Shown piece after piece: positions 1 to 5,984 of a DNA stretch of 6,113 nucleotides. Each line of letters begins with the position of its first letter. The stretch's first letter is position 1. A model generated the notes under the pieces. The model saw nothing but the letters and a program-made list of their open reading frames with translations, did no database searches and was not told the DNA's origin. Source of the stretch: Clostridiales bacterium (GTDB taxonomy: Bacteria > Bacillota_A > Clostridia > Christensenellales > Aristaeellaceae). The DNA lies in contig JAAYZL010000367.1 in the NCBI GenBank assembly GCA_012514855.1, forward strand, positions 1 through 6,113, read 5' to 3'. Made by a program: the position numbers and the translations under genes.

Positions 1-95
1 AGACCTATCAGGACATCCGCGGCGTGAAGCATCCCTTCGACGAGAAGATCGTCGTCAACGAGCTGTTGAGGGAAGCGCGTGGGAACGGAAGGTAG
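1..95 (+). CDS. murE: MurE, UDP-MurNAc-tripeptide synthetase (C-terminal end only)
   Basis: Only the last 30 codons are present. The first two bases finish a codon from outside the window, complete codons begin at position 3, and the stop is TAG at 93-95. The peptide reads TYQDIRGVKHPFDEK and then a short charged tail. This matches the conserved end of MurE ligases, in which a GKGHE motif is followed by TYQ and then HFD or HPFDE. The partial first codon ends in AG, which fits the expected Glu of GKGHE. MurE is the cytoplasmic ATP-dependent ligase that adds the third amino acid (meso-diaminopimelate or L-Lys) to UDP-MurNAc-L-Ala-D-Glu. Substrate choice cannot be read because the selectivity motif lies upstream. 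mraY follows after 18 nt, in the place murF often occupies. The family call rests on about 20 informative residues. Confidence 0.82.
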   Translation, partial: TYQDIRGVKHPFDEKIVVNELLREARGNGR

Positions 96-113
96 TCGGG
101 AGGACAACAGAAG

Positions 114-1109
114 ATGCAACGGCTGATTTTGACGACCATCGCCGCATTCGTGATGGCGATCGCGTTCGGGCCCGTGGTGATTCCGTGGCTCAAGCGCATG
201 AAGTTCGGGCAGACGATCTACGACCTCGGCCCTGAGTCCCACAAGAAGAAGCAGGGCATCCCCACGATGGGCGGCATCATCTTCGCGCTGCCGGCGCTCG
301 TGGCGGCGCTCGCGTTTTCGCTGGCGGAGGAGCGCTGGAATTTTCTGCTGATCGCGATCGCGTCCGCGGTGGTCTTCGGGCTGATCGGCTTTGTGGACGA
401 CTTCATCAAGATCCGGCGCAAGCGCTCGCTGGGGCTTACGCCGAAGCAGAAGCTGATGCCGCAGATCGTGATCGCGGTCGCGCTTTCGATCTGGGCGTGC
501 CGGCACCCCGCGATCGGCTCGTCGCTGACGGTGCCGTTCATCGGCTGCGAATTGGAGCTCGGCTGGGCGTACGTGCCGGTGATGACGTTCATACTCGTCG
601 GAACCGTGAACTCCGCGAACCTGCTCGACGGGCTCGACGGGCTGCTCGGGGGCTGCTCGCTGTTCGGGTTCATCGCGATGTCCCTGATCTGCGTGCTCCT
701 GATCGGCGCGAACCCGGCGAACACGGACAACCTGCAGAACACCGCGGTGTTCGCGGGCGCGATGGCGGGCGCGCTGCTCGGGTTCTTGCGGTTCAACGCG
801 TACCCGGCGGGCGTGTTCATGGGCGACGTCGGCTCGTTCTTCATCGGCGGCGCGCTCTCGGGCGTGTGCCTGGTGACCCGGCTCTCGCTGCTTCTGCCGG
901 TGATCGCGTTCCCGATGGTGATCTCGAGCCTGTCGGACATCATACAGATCGGCTACTTCAAACTTACGCACGGAAAGCGCGTGTTCCGCATGGCGCCTCT
1001 GCACCATCACTTTGAACTGGGCGGCATGCCCGAAGCGCGCGTGGTGACGATGTATTACATTGTAACCGTGCTCCTTTGCCTGTTGGCATTGCTGGGCTTC
1101 ACCGCGTAG
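114..1109 (+). CDS. mraY: MraY, phospho-MurNAc-pentapeptide transferase
   Basis: This 331-residue integral membrane enzyme transfers phospho-MurNAc-pentapeptide from UDP to undecaprenyl phosphate, giving lipid I on the inner face of the membrane. All family signatures are visible: GIPTMGG at residues 48-54, the Asp pair D95-D96 in GFVDDF, NSANLLDGLDGL at 166-177 with two Asp, FMGDVGS at 235-241 (D238), and the APLHHHFE histidine motif at 294-301. The Asp cluster and His motif form the Mg2+/nucleotide site in the family. About ten hydrophobic segments can be drawn (near 4-24, 52-71, 77-97, 115-130, 152-168, 180-199, 208-225, 236-256, 257-278, 311-329), as expected for MraY. The length is normal (about 320-360). 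The start is supported by GGGAGGA at 98-104, nine nt before ATG. The gene ends with in-frame tandem stops TAG-TAA (1107-1112), and the second stop runs into the murD Shine-Dalgarno site. Confidence 0.98.
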   Translation: MQRLILTTIAAFVMAIAFGPVVIPWLKRMKFGQTIYDLGPESHKKKQGIPTMGGIIFALPALVAALAFSLAEERWNFLLIAIASAVVFGLIGFVDDFIKIRRKRSLGLTPKQKLMPQIVIAVALSIWACRHPAIGSSLTVPFIGCELELGWAYVPVMTFILVGTVNSANLLDGLDGLLGGCSLFGFIAMSLICVLLIGANPANTDNLQNTAVFAGAMAGALLGFLRFNAYPAGVFMGDVGSFFIGGALSGVCLVTRLSLLLPVIAFPMVISSLSDIIQIGYFKLTHGKRVFRMAPLHHHFELGGMPEARVVTMYYIVTVLLCLLALLGFTA

Positions 1110-1124
1110 TAAAAGGAGGGCTCT

Positions 1125-2492
1125 ATGCATTTCAAAAAGGCGCTTGTCTTGGGCATGGCTCGAAGCGGCGCCGCCGCTGCCAGGCTGCTTATTCTGCGCG
1201 GCGCCGAACCGTACCTGTGGGACGCGAAAACAAAAGAACAACTTGAGGGCGCGCTGGACGAATTCGACGTCGAGGGCGTCCATTGGCATCTTGGCGAGGA
1301 CCCGACCGCGCTCGTCGAGGGTATGGACGCCGTGATCGTCAGCCCCGGCATCCCGGACACGCACCCGGCGATCGCGCGCGCGCGGGAGCTCGGCGTCGAG
1401 GTCATGGCCGAGCTCGAGTACGCGTACAGGGAATCGACCGGGCTGCTGCTCGCGGTGACCGGCACGAACGGCAAGACGACGACGACGGCGCTCCTGGGCG
1501 AAATCTTCAAAAACGCGGGCCGGCGCACGTGGGTCGTCGGGAACATCGGCGCTCCCTACTCGCAGGCGGTCTTGCAGATGCGCGCCGGGGACGTGACGGT
1601 GTGCGAGGTGTCGTCGTTCCAGTTGGAGACGATCACGCAGTTCCACCCGGCGGTCGCCGCGGTGCTGAACGTGACCGAGGATCACCTGAACCGCCACGGC
1701 ACGATGGACAACTACATAGCGCTCAAGAAGCGGATTTTCCGGAACGCGCGCGAGGGCGACTTCGCGGTCTTGAACTACGACGACCCGATCGCCAGGACGA
1801 TGGCCTCCGACCTGCGCGCGAAGGTCGTGTGGTTCTCCCGGAGCGGAAGCGCCCCGCACGGGGCGCTCGTCCGCGACGACAAAATCGTGTTCGACGACGC
1901 CGCCGAGGAGCGGCCGGTCTGCGCCATTTCCGAAATCGCGCTGCCGGGGCTCCACAACTTAGAAAACGCGCTCGCGGCGACCGCGATGGCGGTCACGGCG
2001 GGCATCCCGGCGCCGGTCGTTAGGCACACGCTCCGGAATTTTCAGGGGGTCGAGCACCGGCTCGAATTCGTGCGCGAGCTCGACGGCATCCGCTACATAA
2101 ACGACTCGAAGGGCACGAACGTCGAATCGACCGTGTGGGCGGTGCGCTCGATGGCCGCGCCCACGGTCATCATACTCGGCGGCAGCGTCAAAAGGACCGA
2201 CTACCGCCCGCTCGGGCGCGAGATGCGGCTGGGAAACGTCGTCCACGCGGTGCTGATCGGCGACACCGCCGACGAGATCGAGGGCGCGCTGCTCGAGGCG
2301 GGGTTCGATTCGCTCGAGCACGCGGGCTACGACTTCGGGAAGGCGATACGCCTCGCGCGCGACAGGGCGCCGGTTGGCGGCTGCGTGCTGCTCTCGCCCG
2401 CGTGCGCCAGCTTTGACATGTTCGAGGACTACGAGGCGCGCGGGCGCGAATTCAAGAGGATCGTAAAGGATCTGGAGCCGAAAATGGGTTGA
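1125..2492 (+). CDS. murD: MurD, UDP-MurNAc-L-Ala:D-Glu ligase
   Basis: This 455-residue cytoplasmic ATP-dependent ligase adds D-glutamate to UDP-MurNAc-L-Ala. The three Mur-ligase domains are clear. The N-terminal UDP-binding Rossmann domain (1-105) has LVLGMARSG at 7-15 and SPGIP at 73-77. The central ATPase domain has P-loop GTNGKTTTT at 113-121, EVSSFQLE at 161-168, DHLNRHG at 186-192, and K201 in ALKKRIF, aligning with the carbamylated lysine. The C-terminal domain has HRLEF at 311-315, NDSKGTN at 326-332 and LLSPACASFDMF at 422-433. HRLE together with SPACASFD identifies MurD rather than MurC, MurE or MurF. Length is typical. ATG at 1125 is preceded by a near-perfect AAGGAGG (1113-1119), five nt away. 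The stop codon overlaps the proposed ftsW start, which suggests coupled translation. Confidence 0.98.
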   Translation: MHFKKALVLGMARSGAAAARLLILRGAEPYLWDAKTKEQLEGALDEFDVEGVHWHLGEDPTALVEGMDAVIVSPGIPDTHPAIARARELGVEVMAELEYAYRESTGLLLAVTGTNGKTTTTALLGEIFKNAGRRTWVVGNIGAPYSQAVLQMRAGDVTVCEVSSFQLETITQFHPAVAAVLNVTEDHLNRHGTMDNYIALKKRIFRNAREGDFAVLNYDDPIARTMASDLRAKVVWFSRSGSAPHGALVRDDKIVFDDAAEERPVCAISEIALPGLHNLENALAATAMAVTAGIPAPVVRHTLRNFQGVEHRLEFVRELDGIRYINDSKGTNVESTVWAVRSMAAPTVIILGGSVKRTDYRPLGREMRLGNVVHAVLIGDTADEIEGALLEAGFDSLEHAGYDFGKAIRLARDRAPVGGCVLLSPACASFDMFEDYEARGREFKRIVKDLEPKMG

Positions 2493-3586
2493 CGCGCCGG
2501 GTGGACAAGGGCGTGCTCTGGTCGTTCGTGCTGCTGCTGCTCACGGGGCTGGTCGTGCTCTACGCCGCCAGCTACTACAACGCGCAGGACAAGGGGAACG
2601 CGCTCTCGGAGGTCTACTCGCAGTTGATGGGCATCGGCGTCGGCGCGGTGTTCATGGTCGCGATCCTTCGCGTCGACTACCGGCTGCTGAACAGGCCGTG
2701 GGTCGCGTTCGCGCTCGTCGCGGCGAGCATCGTCATGCTGGCGCTCGTCGCGATCCCCGGCGTCGGCAAGATGCTGAACGGCTCGCGCAGGTGGCTGCAG
2801 TTCGGGCCGGTCAGCTTCCAGCCGTCGGAGCTCGCGAAGTACGCGATGATACTGTTCCTCGCGCGCGCGCTCGCGGCGCCGAAGCGGGACGTCAGGCGCT
2901 TCTTCACCGGGCTCGTGCCGCTGTTCGTGATTCCGGGCGCGATGTTCATGCTGATTCTCGCGCAGCCGAACCTTTCGACCGCCGGCAGCATATTGATTGT
3001 CACGGCCGTGATGGTGATGCTCGCGGGCGCGAAGTGGCTGCACCTGGGCGTCGTCGGCGCCGCGGGGATCGCGCTCGGGGCGTATTACGCGGTGTCGGAG
3101 GACTACCGCCGCGCGCGGCTGATGTCGTTCCGGAACCCGTTCGAGTACCTGACGAACGAGGGCTACCAGCTCTCGCAGTCGCTGATGGCGTTCGGCTCCG
3201 GCGGGCTGTTCGGGATGGGGCTGGGGCAGGGGCGGCAGAAGTACGCGTTTCTGCCGTATCCGGAGAGCGACTTCATCTTCGCCGTCGTCGGCGAGGACCT
3301 GGGCTTCTTCGGGTGCCTTCTCGTGCTCTCGATGTTCGCGGCGTTCGTGCTGTTCGGGCTGCGTGTCGCGCTCCGCTGCAAGGACCGCTTCGGGAGCCTG
3401 CTCGCGGGCGGCATCACCGCGATGATCGGCGTGCAGTGCGTATTGAACGTCGCCGTCGTCATAGGGCTCGTCCCGACGACCGGGCTGCCGCTCCCGTTCT
3501 TCAGCGCCGGCGGAACCTCGATCTCGATCGTCATGGGCGCGGTCGGCGTGCTTCTGAACATCTCCAGAAGCATGGAACCAATTTGA
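2489..3586 (+). CDS. ftsW: FtsW/SpoVE-type SEDS peptidoglycan glycosyltransferase
   Basis: This 365-residue polytopic membrane protein of the SEDS family polymerises lipid II at the septum together with a class B penicillin-binding protein. SEDS signatures are NGSRRWLQFGPVSFQPSELAK at 97-117, QPNLSTA at 159-165, GLGQGRQKYAFLP at 244-256 leading into ESDFIFAVVGEDLG at 259-272, and GLVPTTGLPLPFFSAGGTS at 326-344. D261 probably corresponds to the Asp required for polymerase activity in RodA and FtsW, and W102 to another conserved active-site residue. About ten membrane segments are visible, with a large external loop near 203-262. Clostridial homologues at this place are called FtsW or SpoVE, and sequence alone does not separate the two. 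The start is taken as TTG at 2489, overlapping the murD stop as TTGA. GTG at 2501 is in frame, four codons later, but has no Shine-Dalgarno site. Only a weak GGAG (2474-2477) lies 11 nt before the TTG. Confidence 0.96.
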   Translation: MTRRVDKGVLWSFVLLLLTGLVVLYAASYYNAQDKGNALSEVYSQLMGIGVGAVFMVAILRVDYRLLNRPWVAFALVAASIVMLALVAIPGVGKMLNGSRRWLQFGPVSFQPSELAKYAMILFLARALAAPKRDVRRFFTGLVPLFVIPGAMFMLILAQPNLSTAGSILIVTAVMVMLAGAKWLHLGVVGAAGIALGAYYAVSEDYRRARLMSFRNPFEYLTNEGYQLSQSLMAFGSGGLFGMGLGQGRQKYAFLPYPESDFIFAVVGEDLGFFGCLLVLSMFAAFVLFGLRVALRCKDRFGSLLAGGITAMIGVQCVLNVAVVIGLVPTTGLPLPFFSAGGTSISIVMGAVGVLLNISRSMEPI

Positions 3587-3678
3587 TGGACGGACACGCA
3601 CCTTTTGCCCCGCAACCCCATAGCATAGATAGGAGCGATGTTTTGTCGCCCGCGTGCTGTGGAAGGTGGCGTAGAGAT
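3587..3678 (+). promoter_or_regulatory. ftsW-murA spacer with competing murA translation starts
   Basis: This 92-nt stretch follows the ftsW stop. It is open in the murA frame, so it could encode a 31-residue extension from ATG at 3586 (stop and start share one base in TGATG). Two Shine-Dalgarno-like sites occur: AGGAG at 3631-3635, seven nt before in-frame TTG at 3643, and GGAAGGTGG at 3661-3669, nine nt before the preferred ATG at 3679. The predicted extension is rich in Pro, Cys and Arg and has no resemblance to MurA that I recognise, so it is probably untranslated. It also carries the short tandem run CATAGCATAGATAG at 3620-3633. No convincing promoter was seen. Confidence 0.5.
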
Positions 3679-4914
3679 ATGTTCCTGGTTGTCGGCGGGA
3701 AGCGGCTCTGCGGGACGATCGAAGTCGGCTGCGCGAAAAACGCGGTGTTGCCGATTCTTGCGGCGGCGATTCTGACCGACGAGCCGGTGACCATTGAGGA
3801 TTGCCCGAAGCTGCTCGACGCGTACAATATGATGTCGATTTTGAAGACGCTCGGTTGCCGCGTGGAGATGCGGGGCCGGGATATCGTGCTGGACGCCTCG
3901 CGCGCCGAGAGCCACGAGATGCCCGAGCACCTGTCAAAGCGATTGCGCTCGTCGATCTTCATGCTCGGGCCCCTGATCGGCCGCTTTCGCCGCGCGAAGG
4001 TCACGTATCCCGGCGGCTGCGAGATCGGCCAGCGCCCGATCGACCTGCATTTGAAGGGGCTGCGCGCGCTCGGCGTGTCCATCCGCGAATCGCACGGCAT
4101 GATCTACTGCGACGGCTCGAAGCTGCGCGGCGGGGACGTCTATCTGGACTTCCCGAGCGTCGGCGCGACCGAGAACGTGATGATGGCGGCGGTCCTGGCA
4201 AGGGGCAAGACCACAATACATAATGCCGCCCGGGAGCCGGAAATTCGCGATCTGGAGAACTTCATCAACGCTTTGGGCGGCAAGGTCGAGGGCGCGGGCA
4301 CCGACCGGATCGCCATCGAGGGCGTGCGCGTGCTCGGCGGCGCGAACTATCGTCCGCTGCCCGACCGGATCGTCGCCGGAACGCTGCTCGCGGCCGCGGC
4401 GGCGACCAAGGGCGAGGTGGAGCTCACGCGCGTGAACCCCGGCGACCTCGGCGCCGTGCTCGACAAACTCAGGCAGGCGGGCTGCGACGTCGAGGCGGGG
4501 GAGAATACGATACGGCTCGTTGCGGAAACCCTAAAGCCGTTCGAGGTGTCCACGCAGCCGTTTCCCGGCTTCCCGACGGATCTGCAGGCGCAGTTCATGG
4601 CGCTCGCGTGCGCGATCGACGGCGCGAGCGTGATCGTCGAAAACGTGTTTGAGAACCGCTTCGCGCACGCCTCGCAGCTCCGCAGGATGGGCGCGGACAT
4701 CTTTCTCAGCAACCGGCTCGCGGTCGTGCGCGGCGGAAAGCTGTACGGCGCAAGCGTGCAGGCGAGCGACCTGCGCGGCGGCGCGGCGCTGGTCGTCGCG
4801 GCGCTGGCGGCGGAGGGGCAGAGCTGGATCGAGAACGTCGAATTGATCGACCGCGGCTACGACAATCTGGAGGGAATGCTCTCGGCGCTCGGGGCGGACA
4901 TACAGAGGGTTTGA
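3679..4914 (+). CDS. murA: MurA, UDP-GlcNAc 1-carboxyvinyltransferase
   Basis: This 411-residue cytoplasmic enzyme transfers enolpyruvyl from PEP to UDP-GlcNAc, the first committed step of peptidoglycan synthesis and the fosfomycin target. Key residues are K20-N21 (AKNAVLPILAA), R90 in RSSIFMLGPL, C114 in PGGCEIGQRPIDLHL (the Cys alkylated by fosfomycin, so the drug-sensitive form), R119, D300 in PGFPTDLQAQF, and R392 in IDRGYDNLEGML. Both halves of the inside-out alpha/beta barrel are complete. ATG at 3679 is chosen because MurA proteins normally start two to five residues before the VVGGKRL strand and because GGAAGGTGG (3661-3669) lies nine nt upstream. In-frame alternatives are TTG at 3643 (AGGAG at 3631-3635, seven nt before) and ATG at 3586 (overlapping the ftsW stop), which would add 12 or 31 residues. 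Residue 18 is Cys where Gly is usual. murG, which commonly precedes this gene, is absent. Confidence 0.95.
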   Translation: MFLVVGGKRLCGTIEVGCAKNAVLPILAAAILTDEPVTIEDCPKLLDAYNMMSILKTLGCRVEMRGRDIVLDASRAESHEMPEHLSKRLRSSIFMLGPLIGRFRRAKVTYPGGCEIGQRPIDLHLKGLRALGVSIRESHGMIYCDGSKLRGGDVYLDFPSVGATENVMMAAVLARGKTTIHNAAREPEIRDLENFINALGGKVEGAGTDRIAIEGVRVLGGANYRPLPDRIVAGTLLAAAAATKGEVELTRVNPGDLGAVLDKLRQAGCDVEAGENTIRLVAETLKPFEVSTQPFPGFPTDLQAQFMALACAIDGASVIVENVFENRFAHASQLRRMGADIFLSNRLAVVRGGKLYGASVQASDLRGGAALVVAALAAEGQSWIENVELIDRGYDNLEGMLSALGADIQRV

Positions 4915-4926
4915 CGGAGGAAACAA

Positions 4927-5646
4927 ATGAGGCGGAGAAAAATCGCGACGTCCGCGGCGCTTGTGGCGCTTGCGGGCCTTGCCATAACCCTGATCCTCGT
5001 GAATTGGGTGTTCCTCGTGCGCGAGGTCGGCGTCGAGGGGAATTCTTCGATCCCCTCCGAGGAGATCATCCGCTGGGCGAAGCTGCCGCTGGGCGAACGG
5101 CTCAACTCGGTCGACGAGGCGCTCGTGAAGGCGCAGCTCGAGAGCAACGGGCTCGTCGAGCTCCTTGAACTCAGGAAGCGCTACCCGTCCGAGGTCGTGC
5201 TGGTCGTCCGCGAGCGCGTGCGCGACGCGGTCGTCGCGCACGCGGGCATGTTGCTCGCGCTCGAGGGCGACGGAACCGTCGTCGAGGTCGCGGGCGAGAT
5301 GCCGGACGACGCCGTGTACGTGACGGGGCTTCAGATCACCTCGTCCCCGCGGCTGGGACAAGTCGTCGGCGCTCCTTCGGAGCAGCTCGACGCGATGAAG
5401 CGCGTGCTCGCGGCGGTTTCCGGGGCCGACGCAAGCCAGTACGTTTCGGAACTCAACGTGCAGGACGCGAACAGCATCTACATCTACTCGCGCACCGGCA
5501 TGCGCGTCGAGCTCGGGGACGCGTCGAACATGGTCAGGAAGGTTCTCTGGATGGCGGGCGCGCTCAAGGACCTGGAGTCCCGCGGCGAGACCGCGGGCCG
5601 GCTCGACGTGTCCAGCGGCGACAAGGCGGACTACAGCCCGAATTAG
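4927..5646 (+). CDS. ftsQ: FtsQ/DivIB cell division protein with POTRA domain
   Basis: This 239-residue bitopic division protein probably bridges the early divisome to FtsB/FtsL and the septal synthase. It has a very short basic cytoplasmic tail (MRRRK), one membrane helix at about 7-30, then a POTRA domain at about 31-98 (LVREVGVEGNSSIPSEEI, then a helix, then KRYPSEVVLVVRERV, the usual last strand). A beta domain (about 100-230) ends in GRLDVSSGDKADYSP, like the xDVSxGxKAxFSP end of clostridial FtsQ. Family divergence is high, so the call rests on architecture, these short motifs and position after murA. The length is usual for DivIB of this type. ATG at 4927 has an excellent GGAGG (4916-4920) six nt upstream, 12 nt after the murA stop. 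The last codons and the TAG lie inside the left end of a long inverted repeat. Confidence 0.9.
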   Translation: MRRRKIATSAALVALAGLAITLILVNWVFLVREVGVEGNSSIPSEEIIRWAKLPLGERLNSVDEALVKAQLESNGLVELLELRKRYPSEVVLVVRERVRDAVVAHAGMLLALEGDGTVVEVAGEMPDDAVYVTGLQITSSPRLGQVVGAPSEQLDAMKRVLAAVSGADASQYVSELNVQDANSIYIYSRTGMRVELGDASNMVRKVLWMAGALKDLESRGETAGRLDVSSGDKADYSPN

Positions 5647-5815
5647 TGCTCCATCCACCACAGAATTTGCGTCTCCGGCGGTTCTTTTTGCCCCCCGGCT
5701 GTGTCGCTCTCCGCTTGACGTAGCGCTGCTACGCCTGCGCTCCGGCTCCTTGTCGGGAACAAAAATCCCTCGCCGGATTCCACAACTTCCGCAGTGGGCG
5801 GAGCACTGGTTCAGG
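5637..5815. repeat. Long imperfect inverted repeat (possible MITE-like element or structured RNA)
   Basis: The two halves are reverse complements of each other with divergence. Paired blocks from outside inwards are CCCGAATT (5637-5644) with GGTTCAGG (5808-5815), exact AGTGCTCC (5645-5652) with GGAGCACT (5800-5807), exact CCGGCG (5675-5680) with CGCCGG (5771-5776), exact TTTTTG (5685-5690) with CAAAAA (5760-5765), and exact CGTAGC (5719-5724) with GCTACG (5728-5733) around a three-base centre. By hand about 32 of 44 positions match in the outer arms, and the inner arms are more diverged. It starts in the last codons of ftsQ. No clear target-site duplication is visible. It could be a miniature transposon-like element, an intergenic palindromic repeat or a structured RNA. 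I do not recognise the family, and copy number cannot be seen from one window. Confidence 0.6.
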
Positions 5816-5820
5816 AAGTT
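5784..5820. other. Two-tier hairpin in the ftsQ-ftsA spacer
   Basis: AACTTCC (5784-5790) pairs with GGAAGTT (5814-5820), and inside it CAGTG (5792-5796) pairs with CACTG (5804-5808) around the loop GGCGGAG. One base faces five in the internal loop. No T-tract follows, so it is not a canonical intrinsic terminator. It overlaps the right arm of the long inverted repeat and is an alternative fold to it. Confidence 0.5.
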
Positions 5821-5884
5821 CATCGTCCCGCCCAAGGTTCGCCGCGATTGTGTGACGCCGCCGCGCCGACAATTTGAAAGTATT

Positions 5885-5912
5885 TTGACATATCGGAAAA
5901 TTCCCGAATTTT
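5885..5912 (+). promoter_or_regulatory. Weak second promoter candidate (perfect TTGACA, poor -10)
   Basis: A consensus -35 hexamer TTGACA sits at 5885-5890, but the bases 16-18 nt downstream (AATTTT or ATTTTC) are poor -10 matches and lie within the palindrome at 5895-5914. If it is used, the palindrome would occupy the spacer and -10, the classic place for a repressor operator. Confidence 0.25.
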
Positions 5913-5914
5913 CC
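5895..5914. promoter_or_regulatory. Perfect 9-bp-arm palindrome, candidate operator upstream of ftsA
   Basis: GGAAAATTC and GAATTTTCC are exact reverse complements separated by CC. The site lies 11 nt upstream of the likely -35 at 5926 and directly downstream of TTGACA. It is A+T-rich within a G+C-rich genome and is not followed by a T-tract, so a protein-binding site is likelier than a terminator. It does not match the LexA (GAAC-N4-GTTC) or CIRCE consensus, and the regulator is unknown. Confidence 0.5.
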
Positions 5915-5925
5915 ACGTTTGGCGT

Positions 5926-5954
5926 TTGCATGTTGAGTGAATTGTATGTATAAT
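5926..5954 (+). promoter_or_regulatory. Likely sigma-A-type promoter for ftsA
   Basis: A perfect TATAAT (5949-5954) is preceded, with an optimal 17-nt spacer, by TTGCAT (5926-5931), which keeps the important TTG of the -35. The surrounding DNA is strikingly A+T-rich compared with the genes. Transcription would start near 5961, about 53 nt before the ftsA ATG. This makes ftsA independently expressed from the murE-ftsQ unit. Confidence 0.7.
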
Positions 5955-5984
5955 ATCAATAGTTTGGGTCTCGTATTGGGATTT

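Noticed and set aside
218..943. A 241-codon minus-strand frame opposite mraY
   Set aside because: It is antisense to invariant MraY motifs and has no recognisable protein features or ribosome site.
2698..3585. Upstream extension of the murA frame through ftsW
   Set aside because: This part is the out-of-frame shadow of ftsW, Arg/Ala-rich without conserved motifs, and MurA homology begins only at 3679.
3603..3631. Possible promoter TTGCCC-15-TAGATA before murA
   Set aside because: Both hexamers are poor and the spacing is short. The genes around it look cotranscribed.
3638..3640. ATG at 3638 behind AGGAG as a small-gene start
   Set aside because: It is out of frame with murA, only two nt from the Shine-Dalgarno site, and opens a short Arg/Ser-rich frame that runs into the murA coding region.
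2429..3937. A 502-codon open frame on the minus strand across ftsW
   Set aside because: Its product is low-complexity, rich in Arg, Glu, His and Pro, with no domain. It is antisense to a clearly conserved gene, as expected when third positions are mostly G or C.
5675..5690. Intrinsic terminator at the CCGGCGGTTCTTTTTG stretch after ftsQ
   Set aside because: The T-run is not preceded by a stable local stem, and its pairing partner is about 70 nt downstream in the long inverted repeat.
4531..5931. A 466-codon open frame on the minus strand across murA, ftsQ and the spacer
   Set aside because: The product is charged low-complexity sequence opposite two well supported genes. It extends through the inverted repeat only because stops are rare in this composition.
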